Shown: in pieces, positions 25,201 to 34,557 of the stretch | Layout: each line of letters opens with the position of its first letter | Position numbering within the stretch: the stretch's first letter is position 1 | Source of the DNA: Hydractinia symbiolongicarpus | Taxonomy: Eukaryota > Cnidaria > Hydrozoa > Anthoathecata > Hydractiniidae | Assembly: GCF_029227915.1 (NCBI RefSeq) | Contig: NC_079877.1 | Span: 16,604,851 to 16,664,850 of the forward strand | Direction: 5' to 3' | DNA length: 60,000 bases | Translations under genes and position numbers: made by a program | Notes under the pieces: generated by a model | The model's database searches: none | What the model saw: only the letters and a program-made list of their open reading frames with translations | Told to the model about the DNA's origin: nothing

Positions 25201-28200
25201 ACCATAGTACATCACCATTTGCTGCACAAACTATGTAAATGAATGAAGCAGAATATCCCTTAATTGTACGTAATTTTTTGTTCTTGTAGGAAGCAAAGCT
25301 ATCAAAACGAATGAAACCTCTAATGCTGACGGCACAGGAAATAAAGGAAACAACAATGCTGGTGGTATGTATTTTATGCCGTTGAATTCAACATCTTCCA
25401 CTGATAAAAAAGTCAGAAATTAAACTTAGTACATAGCAGTAAAAACAGCTGGTGTCGTAAAATAAATCTTGTGATTTACATAAAGCATGTGAGACCTAAA
25501 TTTAGAAATTAATAGCTGAAATAAAAAAGCGAGTGTGAAAGAGATTTAATTTGTTAGTAATCCAAACTTGTGACATAAATTGATTGCTTATTTATGGATT
25601 TATATTTTTAGAATTAGTTTTTATTTCTAGTTAATAATGAAACCGCACCAGTGGTGGAACCACCACTGCCAATACCCACACCTGAACCAGAGCCACTACC
25701 GCCTTCTGATTTCGATATCTGTGAGTTTTTCAAGTTTTAGGGTTTAAAGAAAAAATATTTTCTTTCCAAAATCAAAATAATTTTTTTTCATTTTTTCTTT
25801 AGATAACCCAACCAATCCATGCAAAGTGGAATTAGATTTTGCAAAACAAAGAAACAATGGGAGAAACATGGTTGGAGGATTTTTACCTCAGTGTGAAGAG
25901 AATGGAGATTATAAAGAAATGCAGGTGTATGGCTCAAGTGGATCTAAATGGTGTGTAGATAAAAAAACTGGCCATTTAATTGATGGAACATTAGTTGGTC
26001 CTGGAAATCATGATCCAGATTGTGTAAAAGGTTGTACAACATTTTAATGCATTTTACTATACTTAAGTTTTTCAAATTTCTTCAAACTTTTTTTATCAGT
26101 CACAAGTCCAACTCATATCTGGTTACTTCACAACTATATGTACTGTTCCGGTTACCTACCAATTCATAGCTGGTCACTTCACAACTGTATGTACTGTTCC
26201 GGTTACCTACCAATTCAAGGCTGGTCGCTTCACAAATGTCTGTGCTTTTTCACTTCACTTTTTTCTTCAATTGTTTTTGCGGCTCAAATGACCTGGAAAG
26301 AGATTTGTTATGAGCTAACCCCTCTGGACACAAATTACTCATAATTGGATATCTAATCCTTTCTTAACCATTTGCTTATTTTTTATGCAGTATAGCGTTT
26401 TCTCTTTTTGGATATCTGCAAGACGTAAAATTTAAATCAAACAAAATTGACAAAAGAATTTATTGCTAATTTTTTTCACACAAGCCTCTTCTATGACTTT
26501 TCTATTTATACTTACATTTCAAGTGTACTTTCACTATTCTTTTCTTTTGACATCAAAAATAACTTCCCATATAATTTTATTTGTGTTACAGCTAGCCAAT
26601 CTGGAAACAATACAATTAAACCAGTTATAGAACCGCTACCAGAAGCAACACCAGAGCCGGAAGTGGAACCATCATTAGATTTCGATATGTGTATGTATTT
26701 CATATTAATCTTAACAAAATGATACGGTGAATGTGTTTTGCTGTAGAATTTTGTTTTTCGTTTTAGCCGTGATATACCAATACTAAGAGTTAATACTAAA
26801 GGTTTACTAATTTTAACTGTTTTCACATAATTTATAACTGTTTATCACATAAATTATAACTGTTTATCACATAAATTATAATATAAAAAAAAAACATTTA
26901 AATGCTTTAATTTTTTATCGCAAGAAAAAATGAAGGCAAACATTAAAGCATGGTTGCAATTCTGGATGTAGATGTTGAAAAGACATGTTTTTAATTTTTT
27001 TGCGAAAAAGAAGGAAAACATAATACTGTTGATAATTCTTAGTCAGAAAAGCTAAAAAGTCGTTTTTAATAACTGTGTTGATTTTTTAGACCACCCAACC
27101 AATCCATGCAAAGTGGAATTAGATTTTGCAAAACAAAGAAACAATGGGAGAAACATGGTTGGAGGATTTTTACCTCAGTGTGAAGAGAATGGAGATTATA
27201 AACAAATGCAGGTGTATGGCTCAAGTGGATCTAAATGGTGTGTAGATAAAACGACTGGCCATTTAATTGATGGAACATTAGTTGGTCCTGGAAATCCTGA
27301 TCCAGATTGTGTAAAAGGTAATGTTTGTTTATGGTTTATTAGATATAAGTTTCTTTAAAAAATTAATTGCCTTGGACTGAAATGTATTTTCAAAATTACG
27401 TGCTAAGGCAATAAAAAAGATACTTATTGTTGGGTTATGATATGGCGCTATAAGCCCTCGATTTACTTGCATAGAGCAGCTCCATCTGTTCCTTTTACTT
27501 TGAATGTTATAAGGAACACCAAAACCAAACAGCACAGCTTGAAAATCTTATTTTGATTTTTAGCAAAACAGTGGCTTCTTACTGCAGCAACTAAATGCTT
27601 ATCCGTGTATTATGCCAGAACCTTTTCAATGTGTTTAAAACACTTTTGATTTTTTGTTAATTAGCCACCAGCAATCCAGGTGACCCACCCAGCAATAATG
27701 GATCACATATCGTGCAACCAGAGCCAGAACCAGAAACTGGTCCAGCACCAAGTGTTGACATATGTAAGAATGTTATATTCTCTATAATTGTTATCTCTAT
27801 GTTGACATTTACAAAAAAAGCCTCTTAACGTAAAAAAGATAATCAAGCTTACAAAAATACTTATATTTGTATCACCTACTAGATCATCCGAAAAATCCAT
27901 GTTCAACAGAATTGGACTTTGCAAAACAACGAATGGGTCAAAATTTGATCGGGGCATTCATTCCACAATGTGATGAAAATGGTAATTACAAAGAACTGCA
28001 AACGCATGGATCAAGTGGTTACAGATGGTGTGTTGATAAACAAACAGGGCATGTAGTTAATGGAACGATGACAGGCCCAGGAAGTCCTACTCCAGATTGT
28101 GCAAAAGGTAAAACTTGTTGCCAGTAACGTTTGTTCGAAGTAGGTGCTTGTTGTTATTTAGTACCAACTGAAGATAAAAATATGTTGTTGTCCTTGTTTT

Positions 28201-28206
28201 ATTTGG

Positions 28207-28239
<33 letters not shown>

Positions 28240-31200
28240 GCTTGTTTTTGTTGTTGTTATTGTTATTATTGTCCTTGTTACTGGAATATCAAATATGTCT
28301 TTTAAAGTCAATCAAACTGGTCAAACGTCAGGAAATAAATCAAGTGAAGGTAAACTGGTGAAAATAGCGGAGATTGTGGTTACCAACAAGACAACACAAA
28401 CGCCATCGCCGACAGTAAATCCAACGCCAGCACCGCAACCAACTATACATGTTGAAGAAGTTGATATTTGTAAGTTAACGCATTGCATGTATGTACTTGA
28501 AGTTGTGCGTGGAAGAAAATCATCTTTAAAACTGAAAACTCGGACTTGATTGTAACCATATTCTCCACCGTAAATTTCTGTCAGAGTATAATGCTCAAAG
28601 AATCATAAGAAACGGGTAAATAACATGAAACGTTGCATAAGCGATTGACAGATTAAATAATCTTTTCGAAAACTTTTGAAATCATGAGTAAACCTTAAGC
28701 AATCTTCTTGTTGGACAGGTTTGTAACCAGACATAGACAGTTAAAAGCGCACTAAAGGAAAAGCGCAAAAACAAGACATCATTTAAAGCATGTTTCAAAA
28801 GGAAGGATTAAAGTATAGAAAGTATAGAAAGTAGTGAACAGTATAATTATTATTTTTGGTAAAACTAAATTACCGATTATTTGTCCAGAATAATCCAGCT
28901 TCTAATTGTACTACTGTCAAAAGTGACCTTTCGAATGTGGTCATGTAAAGTGCATGCAAAGCTTTGATTGGAGTTAAAAAAGTTATCCAACTAGGTCCGA
29001 ATCATTCGTTTCCATTTCTCATACTCAGTGGTAAGCAAAAAAGTTTGAACCAACTTATCATCGTCCCTGTTACGGTTCGATCCAGTCTCCCACAGAGATT
29101 TTTAGCTGACGTTGCATTGATCTAGTAAAAAAATTATCATATTTTTTAGATCATCCAAAGAATCCGTGTTCTCAGGAAGCGAAATACGCTGAAGAAGAAA
29201 AACTCACCAATTATCGTCCTAATGCGTTCGTTCCACAATGTGATGAACATGGTAATTACAAACCGAGACAGACGTACGGCTCCACTGGTTACACTTGGTG
29301 TGTGAATCCGAAAACAGGTCATGAAATTCCAGGAACTAGAGTCGGTCCAGGAAGTCCTGCTCCAAACTGCACCACTGGTAAAATTAGACGTTATTTACTT
29401 AACTATTTTTTTTATTTATGACCTGTTACCATGTTAGTTCATTATAGTTTGTAATAAATTAGTATAGACACAGGATTCATAATTCGGGACTGTCATGACT
29501 CCCCCAAACTGAACTCGAAGGTAAGATAGAACTCTTAAACACAATGATTTCTCCGAAATTTCTCTAAATTACTAATGATATGCGAAATTGTTTAATAATG
29601 AACGTATAATGCGTGTAACCCAGTATTTTCATATACCATCATGGTTATTTACGCGCCTTTGTAACCTATACTTTGTATTACAACCTTAGATGGCACAGCT
29701 CCAGTGTTGGAAGCATCAACAATACCTTCGACAGCACCGCACGTATGGACCACGCCGTCACCAACGAAACATTCCAACACCTCCGCCAATACAACTAATA
29801 AACAAGCGATGGGAACAAAGCCCGGAGTAGAACATACCGAAAATAAAGATGGTGCGAAAGAAGTGCACGAAAATGTAGAGGACGAAAGAAAAGAGCTCAA
29901 AAGTATTATATTTATCATATTTTTCTCTCTTGACTGTTTACCGCATAGGGCGTTTTTGTTTCGAGATTTTCTAACGTGGACTTGTACACTATTTTAGTTT
30001 TTATTCACTTGATTTTTTAAGAACTGGCTGATGACTGTCCATTTGAGATAGGAGTAAACCTCACCAAAATTGGATGTTACAACGATGATCAACAAGTGCC
30101 TCAACCATTTCCACAGCTGTTGGTGAAAGACACTTCCATAAATCTTGAAACACCGAGCAAAAACGAAGATTGGAAAGGTTTTGTTCGTGCTTTTGTTTGC
30201 AAATGTGCGATTGTTACACAGAAAAAGGGATGGTTTTCGTTTGGCATTCAAAAATACGGTATGAATTTAAACCCAAATCGTATAGGAGTTTTCATTGCAT
30301 TATAACAATCTCTTCAAGGAAAGAAAGCTTCGCACACTTTATATTTACTTTATATGGGCGCGAAACCACATGCAATGTTAGACTTTATTAGACTTTACCA
30401 AGCCATAATATAGCTTCTAGAACAGTGTTAGAATACCTACATTCCGTCTATCTGTAACTAAAACGAATGGCCGAAAATGCTTTTACAGTCACAAATTGCC
30501 AACATAGCCTGGATCTTCTTTGTCACCATTGCGTGCATATACACCTGGCAAGCTACGCCATGTCTCTTCGCTAGTATATTAGATTTCGTGTTGTTTTTCA
30601 TTTTTGCAGGGGAGTGTTTTTCCGGTCCCGACGAAGGGCGTTTTGACGAAGATGGAGAGGCTTCCGAAAACATGTGTATCAATGAAGAACAGGAATCTTG
30701 CAAGAAAGACAAACAATTTTGCGCTGGTATATCGAAACAAAATGGTAGCAAGAAAGTGACCGCTAATTATGTTTATATGATCAAAACGAAAACGCATACT
30801 CAAATAAATCGTATAGAGTAAGTATTGTTCAAGCGCTTTTATTGGGGACGATGTATGCTAGAAAAATACGTTGACCTCAGAGTTAACAGGATACTTTAGG
30901 GGAAAAAACGTTCGCGAACAGAAACTTTCGCGAATTTCGCAAATTTTAATTCACGAAAGTTTATGTTCGCGAAAGCTTCTGACTTGGCTCATTAGTAAAA
31001 CCCGAACAATTTATTTGTATTTATAACTTTACTGATCTTAAGAGATGTTTCAACTAGCCCACGATTGACCAGCTGATATTACTTTTTAAAAATTTCTAAA
31101 GACTTTTTTCGTAATTTTGGAAAATTAATTTTTCCAAGAAAGTTTATGTTCGCGAAATGCAAAAGATTTCGCGAATTTTCCCATTTGCAAAAATTTCTTT

Positions 31201-31864
31201 TCCTAAAGTATTAACGCCGCCTCCTTCAGAACTCCAAGGAGTCTACTGGAGTGTCCTCAATTTGTATAAATGTTAAAACATTCGTTTTTTTACTTCTTCT
31301 CAAAAGCTAAGTTATAAAAAGCAATATAAAAATGTGAGATAGTTCTTCACAAAAGTATTCTCGCCCATGATTTAGCTAAAACAAAATGTGTTCTTTTTAA
31401 ATATTGTAAATGCTAGAACAACCTTTAAGTCCATTTTTCAAGCTGTGCCGTGCGGAGGCTGGGTCAAGTTCGTGCCAAATCAAGCTGTTCCACACAGCTA
31501 AACTGACTGCCGCACGAAATGCCCAACCAAGACAAACATAAATTGTGTGATTTCGGCTTGGTGCTGAATGTTGCCACAATGACTCGTGAAAGTAAAAAAA
31601 AACACTACACGCAAATGGACTGTATGATCAAGTCTTCGTGACTTTTATTTAGATACGACAAAAAGAAGCGTCATATTCGACAAAAAAAGCGTCACAGTAA
31701 ACGTCACTTTAAAAGATCGTCCTGATTTCTCATTAAACGCCATCAGCAAAGCCCGAATTCCTGTTTACGCAAGAAAAACGCAATCTAACTTGCTTGCAAA
31801 AGACACTCCCTGTGAAGAAAGCCTCCGCGGCATGAATTTATTCCCGCTTAGTATAGAAAAATAG
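16204..31864 (+). CDS. vWA-Kunitz-thyroglobulin type-1 multidomain secreted protein (27 exons)
   Basis: Exons: 16204-16276, 16887-17401, 17548-17719, 17811-17954, 19095-19265, 19823-20146, 20841-21074, 21271-21492, 21597-21770, 21867-22076, 22860-23096, 23494-23685, 24287-24517, 24594-24839, 25290-25364, 25631-25720, 25803-26030, 26592-26690, 27090-27317, 27665-27763, 27883-28107, 28308-28469, 29150-29377, 29690-29902, 30022-30258, 30610-30810 (or 30817), 31653-31864 (or 31725). Order: signal peptide ([17 protein letters not shown]), T/P/Q-rich linker, vWA, T/S linker, Kunitz 1, Tg1-3, Kunitz 2, Tg4-5, Kunitz 3, Tg6-7, linker-Tg repeats 8-11, acidic linker, C-terminal Cys module. Internal exons from exon 4 on are multiples of 3 in phase 1. 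About 1813 aa with the longer end. Kunitz and Tg-1 domains are classical serine- and cysteine-protease inhibitors; vWA suggests matrix or adhesion binding. Role inferred: an extracellular inhibitor scaffold. Weak points: the donor at 17955 (GTTTTA), the acceptor before 23494, and the 3' end. The vWA part could be a separate gene. Confidence 0.75.
16887..17719 (+). other. von Willebrand A domain (exons 2-3)
   Basis: After a Thr/Pro/Gln-rich stretch the frame reads [17 protein letters not shown], the start of a vWA domain with the MIDAS DxSxS. The MIDAS Thr is probably in GETWVELGL and the Asp in [13 protein letters not shown]. All three metal-site elements are therefore visible. The domain ends in exon 3 around [10 protein letters not shown]. 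The exon 2/3 boundary is phase 0, the only such junction in the upstream half. Family role: metal-dependent protein binding. Confidence 0.85.
18157..18215. repeat. short tandem repeat, 24 bp x about 2.5
   Basis: The unit TTTAACACTTTTTCTTTAACCGA recurs in the intron between exons 4 and 5. It is followed by an ATTTATTTG-type duplication near 18243-18285. Confidence 0.7.
18464..18572. repeat. small MITE-like element
   Basis: About 105 bp bounded by CAACCTCGT on the left and ACGAGGTTG on the right, that is, 9-bp inverted ends. The right end GGGAACGAGGTTG also occurs near 44705 as GGGAACAAGGTTG. Family unknown. Confidence 0.4.
19095..19265 (+). other. Kunitz domain 1, lacking the Cys14-Cys38 pair
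   Basis: The exon reads [20 protein letters not shown], then [26 protein letters not shown]. Against the six-Cys Kunitz pattern, the second Cys (GPC) and the fourth (GGC) are both Ser, while the other four remain. The residue in the P1 position is Arg. A basic P1 suits trypsin-like targets, but loss of the reactive-loop disulfide may loosen the loop. Confidence 0.8.
19286..19309. repeat. AT microsatellite
   Basis: An uninterrupted (AT)n run of about 24 bases just after the Kunitz 1 exon donor. Confidence 0.9.
19823..21492 (+). other. thyroglobulin type-1 repeats 1-3 (exons 6-8)
   Basis: Three exons each encode one Tg-1 repeat: a first Cys, a (V)P(E/T/Q)C...DG(K/L)Y-type second block, WCV(D/N)...TG, NGT, and a final Cys before the donor. 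Exon 6 opens with a Thr/Ser-rich linker. Cores: [30 protein letters not shown]. Each has four cysteines rather than six. Tg-1 repeats in other proteins inhibit papain-like cysteine proteases. Confidence 0.8.
20147..20840 (+). other. intron between Tg-1 repeats 1 and 2
   Basis: About 690 bp, AT-rich. It has a fragment starting AGAAAAACTAGAATGTCATG near 20225 that may be a decayed Tg exon start, but no WCV core follows, so I do not call an exon. Confidence 0.35.
21597..21770 (+). other. Kunitz domain 2
   Basis: All six Cys are present: [48 protein letters not shown]1 is Lys, as in trypsin/plasmin inhibitors. One symmetric phase 1-1 exon. Confidence 0.9.
21867..23096 (+). other. thyroglobulin type-1 repeats 4-5 (exons 10-11)
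   Basis: Exon 21867-22076 carries [14 protein letters not shown] and [10 protein letters not shown]. Exon 22860-23096 carries [14 protein letters not shown] and [11 protein letters not shown] 783-bp AT-rich intron separates them. Both repeats have four cysteines. Confidence 0.8.
22077..22859 (+). other. intron between Tg-1 repeats 4 and 5
   Basis: 783 bp of AT-rich sequence with no open frame or repeat that I can support. Confidence 0.5.
23494..23685 (+). other. Kunitz domain 3
   Basis: Six Cys: [46 protein letters not shown]1 is Leu, which in the family favours chymotrypsin- or elastase-like targets. The acceptor (gccacaag) has a poor pyrimidine tract, so the exact start could differ by a few codons. 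Confidence 0.85.
24287..24839 (+). other. thyroglobulin type-1 repeats 6-7 (exons 13-14)
   Basis: The two repeats share [20 protein letters not shown] plus ETGE, so they are a recent exon duplication. They are separated by an intron of only 76 bp (24518-24593). Four cysteines each. Confidence 0.85.
26119..26240. repeat. 51-bp tandem repeat, about 2.4 copies
   Basis: Copies start at 26119, 26170 and 26221 with ctggt(t/c)(a/g)cttcacaa. The period is exactly 51 bp, a multiple of three, so it leaves an open frame that mimics coding sequence. It lies in the intron after Tg repeat 8. Confidence 0.8.
26819..26882. repeat. short tandem repeat, about 26 bp x 2.5
   Basis: AACTGTTTATCACATAAATT-type units in tandem in the intron before Tg repeat 9. 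Confidence 0.75.
28207..28265. repeat. GTT/TTG microsatellite
   Basis: Imperfect (GTT)n run in the intron before the exon 22 acceptor. It gives Leu- or Val-rich open frames that are not genes. Confidence 0.85.
30022..31864 (+). other. C-terminal cysteine module and alternative tails (exons 25-27)
   Basis: Exon 25 gives IGCYNDD, then FPQLLV, CKCAIV, and [10 protein letters not shown]. Exon 26 continues [20 protein letters not shown] with more Cys. The GC...LP.LL...C...FGIQ.YGEC pattern recurs in many cnidarian secreted proteins, but I cannot name it. Exon 26 has two donors, after 30810 and after 30817. With the first, exon 27 gives a 69-codon tail ending at TAG 31862-31864; with the second, a 23-residue very basic tail ending at TGA 31723-31725. 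Confidence 0.6.
30891..31211. repeat. MITE-like element with TTCGCGAA repeats
   Basis: 321 bp bounded by ATACTTTAGG and its complement CCTAAAGTAT, with extended similarity (GTTAA...ACTTTAGG) at both edges. Inside, the palindrome TTCGCGAA and GAAAGTTTATGTTCGCGAA occur on both sides in near-direct and inverted copies. It lies in the last intron of the Tg-1 gene. Transposase-free, so non-autonomous. Confidence 0.6.
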
Positions 31865-32218
31865 AATACCTTGTTTTGAAATCTGTAAATATCATTTGTT
31901 TTCTTTCTGAAAATACAAATAATCAACCACTAGTTTTTTTTATCCTTTATGACCATTACTAGTTTTAGTAGTAGTTTCACAGATAAAGAACAATTTGGTT
32001 GTTTTCCAGAATTATTTTCAACACCAGGTAGATTTTTGTTACTGGGTGTCCACTAAATTGTTTTTCAAAAAGGATTTCTTCAAGTTTTCTTTGAGTTTTT
32101 TTTATGTAACTTTTGCCTATTTAAGGTTATCAAGCACACAGACACATGAAAAATAACCAAAGTAAATGAAAAATTCGACGTTTTTAAGGTTACTCAGATA
32201 CATGTTAAAGTTTTTAAT
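31865..32218. other. 3' flank of the Tg-1 gene
   Basis: AT-rich sequence after the longer reading frame. I found no AATAAA in it. Nothing else was recognised. Confidence 0.4.
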
Positions 32219-32613
32219 GACCGACACACACCTGCAGTAGTGTTACAAAAATGTCCGACACACACCTGCAGTAGTGTTACAAAAAATGTCCGACACACAC
32301 CTGCAGTAGTGTTACAAAAATGTCCGACACACACCTGCAGTAGTGTTACAAAATGTCCGACACACACCTGCAGTAGTGTTACAAAAATGTCCGACACACA
32401 CGTGCAGTAGTGTTACAAAAATGTCCGACACACCCCTGCTGTAGTGTTACAAAAATTTCCGATACACACCTGCAGTAGTGTTACAAAAATGTCCGACACA
32501 CACCTGCAGTAGTGTTACAAAATGTCCGACACACACCTGCAGTAGTGTTACAAAAATGTCCGACACACACCTGCAGTAGTGTTACAAAAATGTCCGACAC
32601 GCACCTGCAGTAG
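32219..32613. repeat. 34-bp minisatellite, 12 copies
   Basis: Unit: gtccgacacacacctgcagt followed by agtgttacaaaaat. Twelve head-to-tail copies, most identical, differing mainly in the length of the A run (33-35 bp) and a few substitutions; the last copy is truncated. There are no spacers between units. On the minus strand it leaves pseudo-coding frames repeating CNTTAGVCR. Confidence 0.95.
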
Positions 32614-33234
32614 TTCAAAAACACTTTGCTATCACTTTCGGCAAATATAGTGCAATTGTCTGTCACAACGTTAGCAGTAAAAATTTAGTTGTCCCTAATT
32701 TTCGTAACCTATTTAAGATTTCGTTACTTCGGACCGACGAACGTGATTAATGCTGTCGCGTCTCTGCTAACACTTACCTTACTAATTCGGGTAAATAAGA
32801 GATTACAATTTAACAAATTACGTCAACCATTTTTTTAAGATTGTTGACCCCTCTCCGTCCGTCAACCTACCTCGCCTTTGCTTTGCCTTCTTCCCCAATT
32901 TTCATTATCTGAAAAGAGACCCCTTTCGAAAATTTCGTCACTTGGGTCAATATAAAGTATAAGGCAAAAAAAAAGAATTTATACAAAGTCAATTTTTATA
33001 TTTACATATACAGTTTAAATTTATTCCTGTCAATGAAAAATAAAATAAAAATAAAAGAGCAAATATGTCAGACCTATTCTTCATAAGTGCTAAACGAAAA
33101 ACAAACAATAGATGAAGTTATCTTCTCCTTTCTTTTAAAAATATTATAATTTAACTGCAACAAAAAGTTATAAAAAACGCGAATGGTCACTCCTCTTTTA
33201 CGAGTGTGATGGTGACAATAATGAGTTCAACTCT
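32614..33234. other. intergenic, LAMTOR4 3' side
   Basis: Holds a minus-strand AATAAA at 33025-33020, about 210 bp past the LAMTOR4 stop, which is a reasonable polyadenylation signal. No gene was seen. Confidence 0.45.
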
Positions 33235-34557
33235 TTAACTTTCAGAGTTCAGCGGTCTTTTAACGACAAATATTTTTTGATTGCTAATAGTTATAAGTAG
33301 AACGAACGTCTTGTATGACACTAAAACAAAACAAAATATATATTTTAAAAACAAACTTAAAAAACATCTTCTCTTTCTATGTAACATCAAGAGTTTAAGA
33401 ATCAATTTTACATTGATGTTGGTATGTCTCAATGTCAGTAAAGTAGAACATTTCGACTTTACCAAGTAGAATCAACAAATATATCAAAGCGATGAATTCA
33501 ACCACCATATCAAATAATGGAATTAATTACAAAAAGAAAAAAAAACAACCTGAAGAGGGACAAATCTTGCAATTTTGTGAATTTCGGCCATATTGGCATC
33601 ATGAAAATTTCTCAAGAAACCTTAAAGTTTCAAGAGTTCCAAACAATAATAATAATAATAATAAAAATTTAAAGTGGCTAGCCCAGAAAATCACAAAAAC
33701 CTATAGTTAGTGGATTGTTTCCACTGGGGGCCACTAAAATAACAATAACAATAAAGGCACACATTTTCTTCCCAAGAGCTTTTTAAGAAAAATCCTACTA
33801 TCGGATTAACAACCAGCTAAGTCCATATAAAAACTATAAAATATATAAATTCATTTATATTAATTTTCTCAAATTATCATTTTGTTCTTTTAGCCATCAA
33901 TTATGACTATACTTCTTTTTCCCTCCTAGTTTTGTCGAACTTCATTTTGTTAACATATATAAAACAAAAACAAAAAACTTACAAGTGATTCGTTTAAACT
34001 TTTCTTCACCATCATTTGATAGCGATATCCTCAAAGCATATCTGACCACATCTGTTATGTCATTTGCAGTTTGTTCATCATTCTCCAGATCACCAGCTGA
34101 CTAAAAGTTACAAAATACTACCTTCAGATATTGTATTCAGCATGTTAAAATCCTACGTGACAGAAAGGTGTTGAAGATATTAAAAGTTTGAGTTTAAACT
34201 ACCTGTGATATGAAATACCTATTAGGCAACAATGCTAAATGTAAGCTAACATGACAGCAACTGAAAGGAAATCTGCCTCAAAAAATCGAAAAAAAAGTAT
34301 TATGGATTAACTTTCTTAATTTGCAAAGATTACAAATCCCACAAGAGTTACGTTTCTATGGATGGAAAAGTTACAACTTTTAAATGTTCAATATAAACAT
34401 TCAAAAGTCTAAAGTTTCTCTGGCAGAGGTTTCTTCTAATTTAAACTTCAAGAAAAGAGTGTAAAAAACTGACCGACAGCACTGCACCTTCATGATTTAA
34501 AACAAAATAACCAGTTTGGTCCGGAATTTTGTCAATTCCCATCAACAATGCAGAAGT
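33235..34557 (-). CDS. LAMTOR4: Ragulator complex protein LAMTOR4 (3 exons seen)
   Basis: Minus-strand exons: 34557-34474 (TSALLMGIDKIPDQTGYFVL onward, phase 0 at both ends), 34100-33983 (SAGDLENDEQTAND onward, ending phase 1), 33320-33235 (ending IFVVKRPLNSES, stop TAA). Joined, they give about 95 residues plus a start Met, against 99 in the human protein. Matching blocks are TSAL, IPDQ-GY, GAVL, SGDLENDEQ and VFVVKR. The family adopts a roadblock-like fold and, with LAMTOR1-3 and 5, anchors Rag GTPases at the lysosome for mTORC1 activation. The start codon must sit in an upstream exon ending exactly after ATG; the best candidate is ATG at 35188-35186 followed by gtatgc. The genes on either side are unrelated. 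Confidence 0.9.
33642..33664. repeat. AAT microsatellite
   Basis: (AAT)n run of about 20 bases in the LAMTOR4 last intron. Confidence 0.85.

Larger units (their letters stand above)
25290..29902 (+). other. alternating acidic Pro-rich linkers and Tg-1 repeats 8-11 (exons 15-24)
   Basis: A linker exon plus Tg exon unit is repeated: 25631-25720 + 25803-26030, 26592-26690 + 27090-27317, 27665-27763 + 27883-28107, and 28308-28469 + 29150-29377. Linkers are Pro/Glu-rich with an acidic Asp-hydrophobic end (such as [19 protein letters not shown]). Tg exons share HP(T/K)NPC, GSSG or GSTG, WCVD/N and a GPG block. Exon 24 (29690-29902) is a Thr/Pro then Lys/Glu-rich linker. This half looks expanded by duplication of a two-exon unit. 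Confidence 0.8.

Noticed and set aside
26138-26344. Open frame [17 protein letters not shown] on the plus strand
   Set aside because: Produced by a 51-bp tandem repeat within an intron; no acceptor in frame with neighbours.
28087-28311. Thr-rich open frame on the minus strand
   Set aside because: Comes from the GTT microsatellite in an intron.
32219-32613. CRISPR-like array
   Set aside because: Units are directly adjacent with no unique spacers, and the surroundings are eukaryotic.
32194-32666. Open frames repeating CNTTAGVCR on the minus strand
   Set aside because: They are translations of the 34-bp minisatellite, whose units vary in length by single bases; no splice sites or start context.
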